64,000 nucleotides of DNA from a candidate division WOR-3 bacterium (GTDB lineage Bacteria; Hydrothermota; Tepidihabitantia; Tepidihabitantales; Tepidihabitantaceae). The notes under the pieces were generated by a model. It was not told where the DNA came from. It ran no database searches and saw only the letters and a list, made by a program, of their open reading frames with translations. Both the position numbers and the translations under genes were made by a program. Below, piece by piece: positions 9,081 to 16,440 of the stretch (positions within the stretch are counted from its first letter, which is position 1; every line of letters begins with the position of its first letter). The stretch is taken from NCBI GenBank assembly GCA_024653355.1, contig JANLFQ010000001.1, positions 124,001 through 188,000 of the forward strand, written 5' to 3'.

Positions 9081-9228
9081 ACGCCGATTTTTAGAACAGA
9101 AAAAATTAAATGCCCGTGTCCCAGCCATTCCGTGCGCGGGCATTTGAAATTAAACTCCCGAAAATTCTCTTTACATTATTAAAATAATTTTGTATCATAA
9201 TTATAGATTAAGAGTGTTTTCTAGATAC

Positions 9229-9258
9229 ATACTATTTTAATACTATAATACATACTAT
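9229..9258 (+). promoter_or_regulatory. Three phased ATACTAT repeats over the regulator promoter
   Basis: ATACTAT occurs at 9229-9235, 9240-9246 and 9252-9258, spaced 11 and 12 bases apart, so all three lie on about the same face of the helix. The second and third overlap or flank a TATAAT at 9244-9249, and the third ends just before the ATG at 9260. This is the arrangement expected of an autoregulatory operator (a C-box) for the XRE protein encoded next to it; the binding itself is inferred. Confidence 0.6.
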
Positions 9259-9259
9259 A

Positions 9260-9469
9260 ATGCCAAGAGAGATTTCGCCGATAGGCAAAAACAAAAAAAA
9301 GTTAAGGAAACAAAAGGGCTTGTCGCAAGGCCGACTTTCTAAATTGACTGATATTTCCTATAACACAGTCATAAATCTGGGGTCCGGCGGTATCACCAAC
9401 CGTTCAATTGCCGCGCTCCCAAAATTAGCCGAAGCCCTTAATGTCGGTGTTGATGATTTATTAAAGTAA
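9260..9469 (+). CDS. Small XRE-family regulator (controller-like)
   Basis: 69-aa single-domain DNA-binding protein with a Cro/C1 helix-turn-helix. Helices 2 and 3 read LSQGRLSKLTDISYNTVINL, followed by the usual hydrophobic end ALNVGVDDLLK. Small XRE proteins directly upstream of restriction-modification genes commonly act as controller (C) proteins that time expression of the nuclease. It lies 7 bases upstream of the R-M gene and behind phased repeats. The turn reads NLGSGG where relatives usually have a Glu (LESGG), a small oddity. The transcript leader is very short (10 bases from TATAAT to ATG). Confidence 0.8.
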   Translation: MPREISPIGKNKKKLRKQKGLSQGRLSKLTDISYNTVINLGSGGITNRSIAALPKLAEALNVGVDDLLK

Positions 9470-9476
9470 AGAAGGT

Positions 9477-12400
9477 ATGGCTAAAAAACCTTTACAGAAT
9501 ACAAATCACGATTCGCTTCTCCAACTAGCGGATAGTCTTGTTTCTGGCACCCAAAACCTGCTTCGCGAAGTCAAGACTGAAGAAGATTTAAGAATCGGTT
9601 TTGAAAAACTTTTGGAGCCGATAAAAAATGAATTAAATCTAAAATCTACCCCCAAATATGAGAAGTCCGTTTATAGCGGCCGTTCAGACGCAGTACACGG
9701 ACAAGTGATAATTGAGTACGAGCCGCCAAGGTCATTTTCATCAAAGAAAAATGTAGACCATGCTTACGAGCAGTTAGTAAATTATCTATCTGATGAAGCA
9801 AAAGAAACAAAACTAACTCAATTGGTAGGCGTGGGTTTTGACGGCGAACAGATTTTTTTTGTTCAATACCAAGATAAAAATGGCGAAAAGATAAATAAGG
9901 CAAAATTTTTTAGACGCGGACCCTATGATTTTACTCCCGAAAGCGCCAGAACCTTTTTAATCCATCTGCGAGCTTTGTCTCGGCTTCCTCTTACCGCCGA
10001 AAACTTGGCTCAAAAATTTGGTCCGCAAAGCGAACTTGCGCCAAAAATAGTTTCCGCTCTTGCTAATGCTTTGAAGTACTGGGGCGATCAGACGCACATT
10101 CGCACATTTTTTAACGAGTGGAAAAGGTTGTTCGGTATTGTCTATGGCGGACAATTTACCAGTGGTCATCAGGGAAAAGAGGCGGAGACTCTTTCCAAAC
10201 TTTACAAAGTTGGTAGAGAAACGGATTTCCAGGAACTTTTATTTTCTGTCCATACTTATTTCGCCTTTTTAATGAAACTTATTGCCGCCGAACTTTTAAC
10301 CTTACGAGAAACATCCTTTGGTTCATCTCTTGCCTCTCAACTTGCTCATATTCCTGATGACGAACTTAAAAGACAGCTTGAGGATATAGAAAGCGGCGGA
10401 ATTTACGCCCGTAAAGGGATTACCAACTTTTTGGAAGGTGATTTTTTTCGCTGGTATCTTGATACTTTTGAGTCCCCGGAGTTGAAAGATGCGATTAGAG
10501 AAATTGCAAGAGCCCTTTCCGAGTTTGAACCGGCAACCAGCACTTTAGACCCAGTTTCAACCCGTGATTTACTGAAAAAACTTTACCAGTATTTAGTCCC
10601 GCAGGAAGTTCGCCATCGCCTTGGCGAATATTACACACCCGATTGGTTGGCGGAATTATTGTTAAATGAAGTTGGCTATGACGGCAATACACTCAAAAGA
10701 TTTTTAGACCCGGCTTGCGGATCTGGCACTTTTTTGGTTTTGGCAATTCAGAGAGCGATTAGACATGGTAGAGAAGAAGAGGGTATACCCGATCTAGAAA
10801 TTGTAAAAAGAATTATTACTAACATTTGGGGATTTGATTTGAATCCTTTAGCGGTTATTGCCGCCCGCACTAATTATCTTTTTGCTTTGGGCGATTTAGT
10901 AAATGAACTCCCGCGAGTGGAAATCCCGATTTATCTTACTGATTCAATTTTAACTCCCACGAGAACAACCGGAAATCTTTTTGGCGAATTTTTGGAAGTC
11001 TCCACTTCAGTTGGTAAATTCCAAGTCCCAGCCGAATGGGTGCGAGATGGTGGATTTTTGCTGGCGCGTGCTGCATCACTTGTTGAAGAAATGGCAAAAA
11101 ATCGGTATTCCATAGATGAAGCGATGGCAAGATTTAAAAAAGAGGGTTTGGTTTTTTCAACCAATGAGGAAATAGTTAAAAATTTCTACAATCAGATTTT
11201 AGAACTTGAAAAGCAAAACAAAAATGGCATCTGGGCAAGATTTCTGAAAAACACATTTGCGCCGATGGTCGCTGGCAAATTTGATTATGTGGTTGGCAAT
11301 CCGCCGTGGATTAGATGGGAATATCTATCAAGAGAATATAGAGAGGCCACTAAAAATTTATGGGATTTATATGGCCTCTCAATTATAAAAGAATCGAAAG
11401 ATATTCTTAGTAAAGGCAAAAAAGATTTTTCAATGCTCTTTACATATGCTTCTGCTGATTACTACCTGAAAGACGGGGCAAAATTAGGTTTTCTTATAAC
11501 TCAGGAGGTTTTCAAATCTAAAGGAGCTGGTGAGGGGTTTAGACGGTTTCAATTAGGAGATAGAGAATATCTCAAAGTATTAAAAGCTCACGATTTAGTT
11601 TCTATTCAGCCATTTGAAGGCGCAATGAATAAAACGGCCGCTATTATCCTTAAAAAAGGCGAGAAAACAGAATACCCCCTTCCTTATGTTCTTTGGTCCA
11701 AGAAAAAAGGTACTGGGAAAATCGCCACAGATAGATTATTGGATGAAGTTTCGAAATTAGTTTATAGAAAGAGAATGTTAGCAAAGCCGATTAGTTCAGA
11801 AGTTAGTGCCTGGCAAAATTTTGAGACAGAAGGTGATTTTTCTAAAATTAGCGGCTCAAACTACTATAGAGCAAAGATTGGGGCAAGAACAGAGCCATAC
11901 AGCATATTTTGGTTAAAGATTACAACTCTCACCAATGATAAAAATCTATTGGTTAAAAATATTATAGAAGGGAGAAGAAAGAAGCAAATAGATGAAAAAG
12001 AGGCAAAAATTGAGAGTAGGTTTATCTATCCATCATTCAGAGGAGCTGATGTAAACAGATGGTCTAGTCAGTTAACGATATATACTTTAGTACTTAATGA
12101 TCCCGCAAACCCCAATAGACCCTTTCCAGAAAACAATATGAAATTAGAATATCCATTAACATATAGTTATTTGGTGCATTTCAAAGCTGACCTTTTAGAA
12201 CGAGAGGCTTATAAAAAATTTCATCAAAAAGCAGGCAGACCTTTCTATACACAATTTAATATCTCGAAAGATACCTTTATGAACTATAAGGTGGTATGGA
12301 AAAGAATGAGCAATGATATTTTTGCCTGCGTGTTATCTCAAATAAAAACTCCATTTGGTTTTAAAATGGCAATCCCATTAGATACAACTTCATTTTTCCC

Positions 12401-12686
12401 CACCAACAACGAATCCGAAGCCCACTATCTTTGCGCCATTATCAACTCAAATCCAGTCCGCGATTTCATTAAGTCGTTTTCTTCCGCTGGTCGGGGGTTT
12501 GGCACGCCTTCGGTAATGGAGCATGTCGGCATTCCAAAATTTGACCCCAAAAATCCACTTCACCAAAAACTTTCTGAAATTTCCAAGAAATGCCATCGAC
12601 TCAAAGCCGAAGGCAAGGAAAGAGAAGTTGAAAAATTAGAAAAAGAAAATGATGAATTGGTCAAAAAACTTTTTAAAATAAAATGA
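9477..12686 (+). CDS. Type IIG restriction-modification enzyme (fused nuclease and N6-adenine methylase)
   Basis: 1069-aa single-chain enzyme that both cuts and methylates DNA. The N-terminal part has a PD-(D/E)xK-like nuclease site: Asp71, then IIEYE with Glu80 and Glu82; the usual Lys is replaced by Glu82. A helical connector follows, then the gamma-class adenine methylase: motif I DPACGSGTF at about residues 412-420 and motif IV NPPW at about 608-611. The C-terminal 350 residues should hold the target-recognition domain, ending in a charged coiled coil (ERE-VEKLEKENDELVKKL). No separate specificity subunit is nearby, which fits type IIG. Target sequence cannot be read. The stop overlaps the next start by 4 bases. 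AT-rich compared with the host genes. Confidence 0.9.
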   Translation: MAKKPLQNTNHDSLLQLADSLVSGTQNLLREVKTEEDLRIGFEKLLEPIKNELNLKSTPKYEKSVYSGRSDAVHGQVIIEYEPPRSFSSKKNVDHAYEQLVNYLSDEAKETKLTQLVGVGFDGEQIFFVQYQDKNGEKINKAKFFRRGPYDFTPESARTFLIHLRALSRLPLTAENLAQKFGPQSELAPKIVSALANALKYWGDQTHIRTFFNEWKRLFGIVYGGQFTSGHQGKEAETLSKLYKVGRETDFQELLFSVHTYFAFLMKLIAAELLTLRETSFGSSLASQLAHIPDDELKRQLEDIESGGIYARKGITNFLEGDFFRWYLDTFESPELKDAIREIARALSEFEPATSTLDPVSTRDLLKKLYQYLVPQEVRHRLGEYYTPDWLAELLLNEVGYDGNTLKRFLDPACGSGTFLVLAIQRAIRHGREEEGIPDLEIVKRIITNIWGFDLNPLAVIAARTNYLFALGDLVNELPRVEIPIYLTDSILTPTRTTGNLFGEFLEVSTSVGKFQVPAEWVRDGGFLLARAASLVEEMAKNRYSIDEAMARFKKEGLVFSTNEEIVKNFYNQILELEKQNKNGIWARFLKNTFAPMVAGKFDYVVGNPPWIRWEYLSREYREATKNLWDLYGLSIIKESKDILSKGKKDFSMLFTYASADYYLKDGAKLGFLITQEVFKSKGAGEGFRRFQLGDREYLKVLKAHDLVSIQPFEGAMNKTAAIILKKGEKTEYPLPYVLWSKKKGTGKIATDRLLDEVSKLVYRKRMLAKPISSEVSAWQNFETEGDFSKISGSNYYRAKIGARTEPYSIFWLKITTLTNDKNLLVKNIIEGRRKKQIDEKEAKIESRFIYPSFRGADVNRWSSQLTIYTLVLNDPANPNRPFPENNMKLEYPLTYSYLVHFKADLLEREAYKKFHQKAGRPFYTQFNISKDTFMNYKVVWKRMSNDIFACVLSQIKTPFGFKMAIPLDTTSFFPTNNESEAHYLCAIINSNPVRDFIKSFSSAGRGFGTPSVMEHVGIPKFDPKNPLHQKLSEISKKCHRLKAEGKEREVEKLEKENDELVKKLFKIK

Positions 12687-13162
12687 ATATTATGGCAAAC
12701 GATAATGACTTAATTAAAATCAAAGAAGATGCAATAAAAATTCAGGAGGCTGATATAGCCGATACTATCAAAAGCATAGAGAGCGAGAACACAAAATCAT
12801 CTTTTGTCTTGGGTTTTGCTGCTGTTTTGTTTGGGATTGTGTTTGACAAAATAGGCAAAATCCCAAACGAGGTTGCCCTAACATTTTTATTATTGTTGTT
12901 GCTATCTGTAAGTCTTGCATTTTGGAATATATCTGCGAAAAAAATTAAAATTCACACAAATGTAGATGAAGTTTTTGTAAAGAATAAACCGGACGACTGG
13001 AAAGAATACCTTAATTGTAGACATTTACGACTACGAGAAATTTATAGTGAAGCAAATAAACTTTTATATCAAAAGGCGTCGCTAACGCGATTGGCATTTA
13101 TTTTACTAATCTTGTCAGTACTGTTATTCTCAATAGCTAGGATATTTTATGGGCGGGGATAA
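12683..13162 (+). CDS. Small multi-helix membrane protein linked to the R-M enzyme
   Basis: 159-aa protein, not recognised with certainty. A charged N-terminal helix (residues 5-35) is followed by two close hydrophobic segments (about 39-55 and 66-82), a soluble stretch of about 50 residues with NKPDDWKEYLNCRHLRLREIY, and a third hydrophobic segment near the C-terminus (about 134-154). The layout recalls SLATT-type or other small membrane effectors of defence loci, but no signature proves that. Its start overlaps the R-M stop codon (ATGA), so it is translationally coupled; ATG 12692 is an alternative start. A role as an abortive-infection effector guarding the R-M system is only a hypothesis. 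Confidence 0.7.
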   Translation: MNIMANDNDLIKIKEDAIKIQEADIADTIKSIESENTKSSFVLGFAAVLFGIVFDKIGKIPNEVALTFLLLLLLSVSLAFWNISAKKIKIHTNVDEVFVKNKPDDWKEYLNCRHLRLREIYSEANKLLYQKASLTRLAFILLILSVLLFSIARIFYGRG

Positions 13163-13340
13163 CAAAACAACAAAACATATTGGCGAGCAATTGCCACTCA
13201 CACAAACTCCAGTTCAGGGCAATAAACCATCTCAAACGGGAAATGGTGGTGGAGGAAATTCCAACACCCAAGGGAATAATCCGCTTAAACCACGGGAAAC
13301 ACAAAAAGGAATTAAACCAGAAAAAACAGAAAAAAAGTAA
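13149..13340 (+). CDS. Tiny low-complexity protein (doubtful)
   Basis: 63-codon frame overlapping the membrane-protein gene by 14 bases. The product is hydrophilic and disordered (Gly/Asn/Thr/Pro/Lys-rich, with GNGGGGNSN and a Lys-Glu tail) and has no hydrophobic segment. It ends 10 bases before the right inverted repeat. The bias could reflect a real disordered protein or simply A-rich DNA; a second, longer frame (13180-13410) overlaps it. I keep it as possible only. Confidence 0.35.
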   Translation: MGGDNKTTKHIGEQLPLTQTPVQGNKPSQTGNGGGGNSNTQGNNPLKPRETQKGIKPEKTEKK

Positions 13341-13350
13341 AATCATTGGC

Positions 13351-13470
13351 TCGTCCGCTAAGCGGGCATGGCGGACGGAAACGCTCGAAGGAAAGTATAA
13401 ATTCCTATAAACTGGGCGGGTCTTCGGTAAAATCCTCTGGATTTTGCTCAAAGAAAGTTCTGACATCGTC
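13351..13470 (-). repeat. Right inverted repeat of the island
   Basis: Reverse complement of 8959-9080 over about 120 bases with few differences. Its inner end has a hairpin GTCCGC-TAA-GCGGGC (13353-13367), the counterpart of the left hairpin but changed in sequence while still pairing. Confidence 0.9.
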
Positions 13471-13479
13471 GCGTAGACA

Positions 13480-13516
13480 CCATTTATCGTATTTTTGAGT
13501 TCCACAGTGGTGAAAT
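13480..13516 (+). repeat. Right direct repeat (att-like)
   Basis: 37-base copy of 8910-8947, same direction, missing one T. Only the last CCA of tmRNA is shared with the left copy, so no tmRNA fragment is duplicated beyond that. Confidence 0.9.
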
Positions 13517-13578
13517 GGTGAAGTGAAAGAAGCAAGCCATCAGGTGGACGCGATTCGTTGAAAGCCAATGGAACAATT

Positions 13579-13607
13579 TTGAACAACTGATAAATTTTAG
13601 TTATAAT
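13579..13607 (+). promoter_or_regulatory. Promoter upstream of gdhA
   Basis: TTGAAC at 13579-13584, 17-base spacer and a perfect TATAAT at 13602-13607. Transcription from here would give a leader of about 215 bases before gdhA, unusually long for this window. Confidence 0.65.
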
Positions 13608-13633
13608 GAAAAACTTTAAAACGGAATGAATAT

Positions 13634-13768
13634 ATGGTAGTTGCAACAAAGCAAAGAGAAGTTGGCGCAGGAAAGTTAATAAGGTTAAGAAAACGGCAGT
13701 GCGGCAAACCGCACTTAGCAGATTGTGTCGAACTGATAATCATAGTAAAACTGTGCAATTCCCGATAG
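13634..13768 (+). CDS. Possible leader ORF upstream of gdhA (weak)
   Basis: A 44-codon frame inside the predicted gdhA leader. The product is basic at the start (RLRKRQCGK) and hydrophobic near the end (ELIIIVKL). No Shine-Dalgarno is seen. A perfect hairpin lies within it (13698-13715). It could be a regulatory leader peptide or chance. Confidence 0.2.
   Translation: MVVATKQREVGAGKLIRLRKRQCGKPHLADCVELIIIVKLCNSR
13698..13715 (+). other. Perfect hairpin in the gdhA leader
   Basis: AGTGCGG-CAAA-CCGCACT, a seven-base stem with a four-base loop and no following T-run, so not a terminator. It may be a regulatory RNA element or a protein-binding site. Apart from this, the promoter and the weak ORF, the 13517-13829 stretch shows nothing. 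Confidence 0.4.
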
Positions 13769-13829
13769 TGAAGTTGGTCTCTGGCACTGTGAAAAGTATC
13801 GGTAAAAAACAAATAAACAGGAGGAGTAA

Positions 13830-15149
13830 ATGAAGAAAGATAGGACAGTTCGGGGTAAACAGGCGATGTTACCCAAATCAACCGGGACTCCGAAACGGCG
13901 TAGCGTTTATGAGAATGTGGTCAGTCAGTTCAATCGCGCCGCGGACATAATGAATCTGGACGATGGGATACGCAAAATCCTGGGAACGACAATGAACGAA
14001 ATCATTGTTCATTTCCCGGTCAAGATGGACGATGGGCGCATCGAGGTGTTCACCGGTTACCGGGTGCAACATAACAACGCCCTTGGTCCGTTCAAAGGAG
14101 GCTTGCGGTTCCATCCGGCGGTCGATATCGATGAAGTACGGGCACTGGCGACCTGGATGACCTGGAAATCGGCAATCGTCAACATTCCGTTCGGTGGCGC
14201 CAAGGGCGGTATTCAACTGGACCCGTTTAAATACTCTTTTTCAGAGCTGGAGCGAATAACACGGCGCTTTGCTTTTGCCTTGGGTAATACCATTGGCCCG
14301 GAATACGATATCCCGGCGCCGGATGTCAATACCAATGCCCAGATAATGGCATGGATTCTTGATACCTATCAATCGATGATGCCGCCCTACGAGCGCCAGC
14401 GGTGTCTTCATGTGGTAACCGGCAAACCGATTGAATCCGGTGGTAGTGTCGGTCGGGACAAGGCAACCGGACAGGGAGTGGTATATCTCATCAGGGAGTG
14501 GGCGAAAGACCACAACTTTGACCTGGGTAATGCAACATACATCGTGCAGGGTTTTGGTAATGTTGGTTCCTGGGCGGCGCGCCTGTTGAAGCCATTTGGT
14601 TCAAAGTTGCTCGCGGTGGAGGATGTAACCGGTGCGATTGCCAATCGCGATGGAATTGACCCGGACGATTTGACTGGCTATGTTCAAAAGCGCGGTGGTG
14701 TCAAGGGTTATCCTAAGGCAAAGCCGATAAGCCACAACGAGTTCCTCAGGACAAAAGCTGACATCTTCATTCCGGCAGCGCTGGAAAATCAGATTACCGG
14801 GGAAACGGCACCGATGCTCAATGTAAAACTGGTTGCGGAAGGGGCAAATGGTCCAACCGATCCGGAGGGCGATGCCATCCTGGCAAAACGGGGCATTGAT
14901 GTGCTTCCCGATGTTCTCTGCAACTCGGGCGGGGTGATTGTTTCTTACTTTGAATGGCTGCAGAACAAGCGCAGTGAGTACTGGGATTTGGAAGAGGTTG
15001 ATACCAAGCTGTACAAAAAGATTGTCCCCGCTTACCATCGGGTGCGCGAGACAGCAGACAAGTACAGAGTGGACTGGCGTACGGCAGCCTACATTGTTGC
15101 CCTAACTCGATTGGAGAAGGTCTATAAGGAACGCGGAATTTTCCCATAA
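13830..15149 (+). CDS. gdhA: Glutamate dehydrogenase
   Basis: Interconverts glutamate and 2-oxoglutarate plus ammonia with NAD(P)(H), linking nitrogen and carbon metabolism in the cytoplasm. 439 aa, of the shorter hexameric class. Substrate-site motifs: GPFKGGLRFHP, then PFGGAKGG with the catalytic lysine near residue 125, and the conserved DIPAPDVNT. The NAD(P) fold has the glycine motif VQGFGNVGSWAA. The N-terminal 20 residues are an extra basic tail. ATG 13830 follows ACAGGAGGAG. The gene stands alone between its promoter and a strong terminator. Confidence 0.95.
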   Translation: MKKDRTVRGKQAMLPKSTGTPKRRSVYENVVSQFNRAADIMNLDDGIRKILGTTMNEIIVHFPVKMDDGRIEVFTGYRVQHNNALGPFKGGLRFHPAVDIDEVRALATWMTWKSAIVNIPFGGAKGGIQLDPFKYSFSELERITRRFAFALGNTIGPEYDIPAPDVNTNAQIMAWILDTYQSMMPPYERQRCLHVVTGKPIESGGSVGRDKATGQGVVYLIREWAKDHNFDLGNATYIVQGFGNVGSWAARLLKPFGSKLLAVEDVTGAIANRDGIDPDDLTGYVQKRGGVKGYPKAKPISHNEFLRTKADIFIPAALENQITGETAPMLNVKLVAEGANGPTDPEGDAILAKRGIDVLPDVLCNSGGVIVSYFEWLQNKRSEYWDLEEVDTKLYKKIVPAYHRVRETADKYRVDWRTAAYIVALTRLEKVYKERGIFP

Positions 15150-15166
15150 ATTAGCGACCGGAGTAA

Positions 15167-15200
15167 AGCCGCGCCCGGATTATCCGGGCGTGGCTTTTTT
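15167..15200 (+). terminator. Rho-independent terminator of gdhA
   Basis: Twelve-pair stem AGCCGCGCCCGG / CCGGGCGTGGCT (one G-T pair) with a five-base loop and six T. Very strong; it excludes the GTG at 15190 as a start of the next gene. Confidence 0.9.
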
Positions 15201-15249
15201 ATCCGGGTCAAGGTTGACTTTGGTTGTAAGGAGAGTAGAAGGTTTAGTG

Positions 15250-15777
15250 GTGTGGAATCGGCTGCTGATGATGTCGGGCTTGGTAGTTTTTGCGGGGTGT
15301 TCGGTTCTTTACAGCGGTGCGCCGCGTTTTAATCGAACACGGACGGTGCGAAAACCAGCACAGCAACCACAAGCGGTTTTAGCAAAACACCCGCTGGAGG
15401 AGAAAAAGGGAAAGTTGCCCTGGCCGGTTTCCGGGGTGGTTGTGGGCCAATTTGGAGTTCAGATTGAGCCGAAGTATGGCACAAAGACAAAAAACTCCGG
15501 AATTGATATCAGTTGCAAGAGTAACAGTGCGGTGCGGGCGGTTGGTAAAGGCAGGGTGAGTTATGCCGATTTCTTTATGGGTCAGGGGTTGATGGTGATT
15601 GTGGAACATGGCGGTGGTTACCATTCGATTTATTCCCGGCTGGTTGAATTGAAGGTCCGTAGCGGTGATGAAATAGCAGCCGGAGACACTGTAGGGTTGA
15701 GCGGTGATGTTCTCCACTTTGAACTTCGTATTGGCGGTAAGGCGGTTGATCCGCTGCAATGGCTGGAGAAAAAGTAG
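15250..15777 (+). CDS. Lipoprotein with degenerate LytM/M23 domain
   Basis: About 175 aa with a lipoprotein signal (lipobox FAGC, cysteine about residue 17 from GTG 15250) and a short linker. The rest is a LytM (peptidase M23) domain from about residue 60: SGIDIS, AVGKGRVSYAD, VIVEHGGGYHSIYSRL, DTVGLSG, LHFELRIGGKAVDPL. The zinc ligands are damaged. The expected His of HxGxD is Asn (NSGID), the His in YAHL is Arg (YSRL), and the first His of HLHFE is Val (VLHFE). It is therefore probably not a hydrolase but an activator or scaffold, like EnvC or NlpD. GTG 15250 or ATG 15268 is the likely start; a frame from 15190 begins in the terminator. Confidence 0.8.
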   Translation: MWNRLLMMSGLVVFAGCSVLYSGAPRFNRTRTVRKPAQQPQAVLAKHPLEEKKGKLPWPVSGVVVGQFGVQIEPKYGTKTKNSGIDISCKSNSAVRAVGKGRVSYADFFMGQGLMVIVEHGGGYHSIYSRLVELKVRSGDEIAAGDTVGLSGDVLHFELRIGGKAVDPLQWLEKK

Positions 15778-16400
15778 GCTACTTGATTCCGAATTGGCCA
15801 ATTTTTTATTTTGCCTGGGAGATAGTCTTTACTTTTGGCACCAAAGGATAACAAATCCTGATTGAGGAAACCAGATTGGTACGCCGCGCTCTTTTTCTGC
15901 AATGTCGATTCTTTCTCGTTAATGTTAGCCTTTTCGTCTTTGTTAGCCAAGGATTAGAATGCTATTTAAAACTTTTCCCACCGTTTGTCAGGGTAAAACG
16001 GAAAGTCTTGCGGTGGGTACCAATAAGGGCGTGCCTGCGAGTTTCCCGGGCGGGTTCAGGTACGCTAACCTGAAAACGAGCCCTAAAGCAGAGCCCCAGA
16101 CATAACAGTGAAGAACAAACGAGATGGGGTCGGTGATTAACAGGACCGCAGTTCAGGAGTGAGTGGTTGCGGGGAATGGTGATGTAACCTGTTAAATTAT
16201 CAATAAGATGGACACGAAAATAGTATCGGAAACGGTTTTCAGGGTGATAAAGGGTAGGGTATCAGGAATTATGAGTGAGGGGGCGCTGGAGGCTATCCCC
16301 AGAATTACCCCCGGACTGTGGAGGGGATGGATTTTTGTCACTTTTTCTTAATTTTTCGTATGTTAAGATAGGGGTAAATAGTAACAAGGTTGGTATGGTG
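15778..16400. other. Gene-free stretch with inverted repeats
   Basis: About 620 bases without a convincing gene on either strand. Two foldable parts are seen. One is CCCACCG (15977-15983) with CGGTGGG (16011-16017), with CCGTTT and AAACGG nested between them. The other is a short hairpin TTCAGGT/ACCTGAA near 16058-16077. No match to RNase P, SRP or 6S RNA signatures was seen. It may be a structured RNA, a decayed gene or plain spacer. Confidence 0.4.
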
Positions 16401-16430
16401 TTGACATCAGAAAGGTGGCTGATGTAATAT
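16401..16430 (+). promoter_or_regulatory. Promoter with near-leaderless geometry
   Basis: TTGACA at 16401-16406, 18-base spacer, TAATAT at 16425-16430, then 10 bases to ATG 16441. An upstream in-frame ATG at 16432 would lie before the predicted transcription start. Confidence 0.6.
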
Positions 16431-16440
16431 AATGGGAATT

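Larger units (their letters stand above)
8913..13516. mobile_element. Restriction-modification island inserted at the tmRNA 3' end
   Basis: A 4.6-kb segment bounded by 37-38-bp direct repeats outside and about 120-bp inverted repeats inside. Cargo: XRE regulator, type IIG restriction-modification enzyme, small membrane protein and a tiny low-complexity ORF, all on the plus strand. Base composition is visibly AT-richer than in the genes on both sides. No transposase, integrase or recombinase gene is present, so the element is either mobilised in trans or a remnant. The regulator and the hairpin-bearing repeats (CGCCCGCTTCGCGGGCG) remind me of CPR/Patescibacteria sequences, so transfer from such a genome is a guess. 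The 3' end of tmRNA is a well-known integration site for islands. Confidence 0.75.

Noticed and set aside
8913-9259. Integrase or excisionase gene between tmRNA and the regulator
   Set aside because: No frame of useful length; the stretch is filled by the direct repeat, inverted repeat and operator.
13180-13410. 76-codon frame overlapping the end of the island
   Set aside because: It runs through the right inverted repeat, has no family resemblance and conflicts with the frame at 13149, which fits the overlap pattern better.
15190-15249. Longer start (GTG 15190) for the LytM lipoprotein
   Set aside because: It lies within the stem and T-run of the gdhA terminator; starts at 15250 or 15268 give a proper lipoprotein signal.
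15876-16073. 65-codon plus-strand frame in the gene-free stretch
   Set aside because: Composition rich in Arg/Cys/Phe/Leu as in chance frames, no start signal and no family resemblance.
15778-16400. RNase P, SRP or 6S RNA in the gene-free stretch
   Set aside because: None of their conserved cores could be found.
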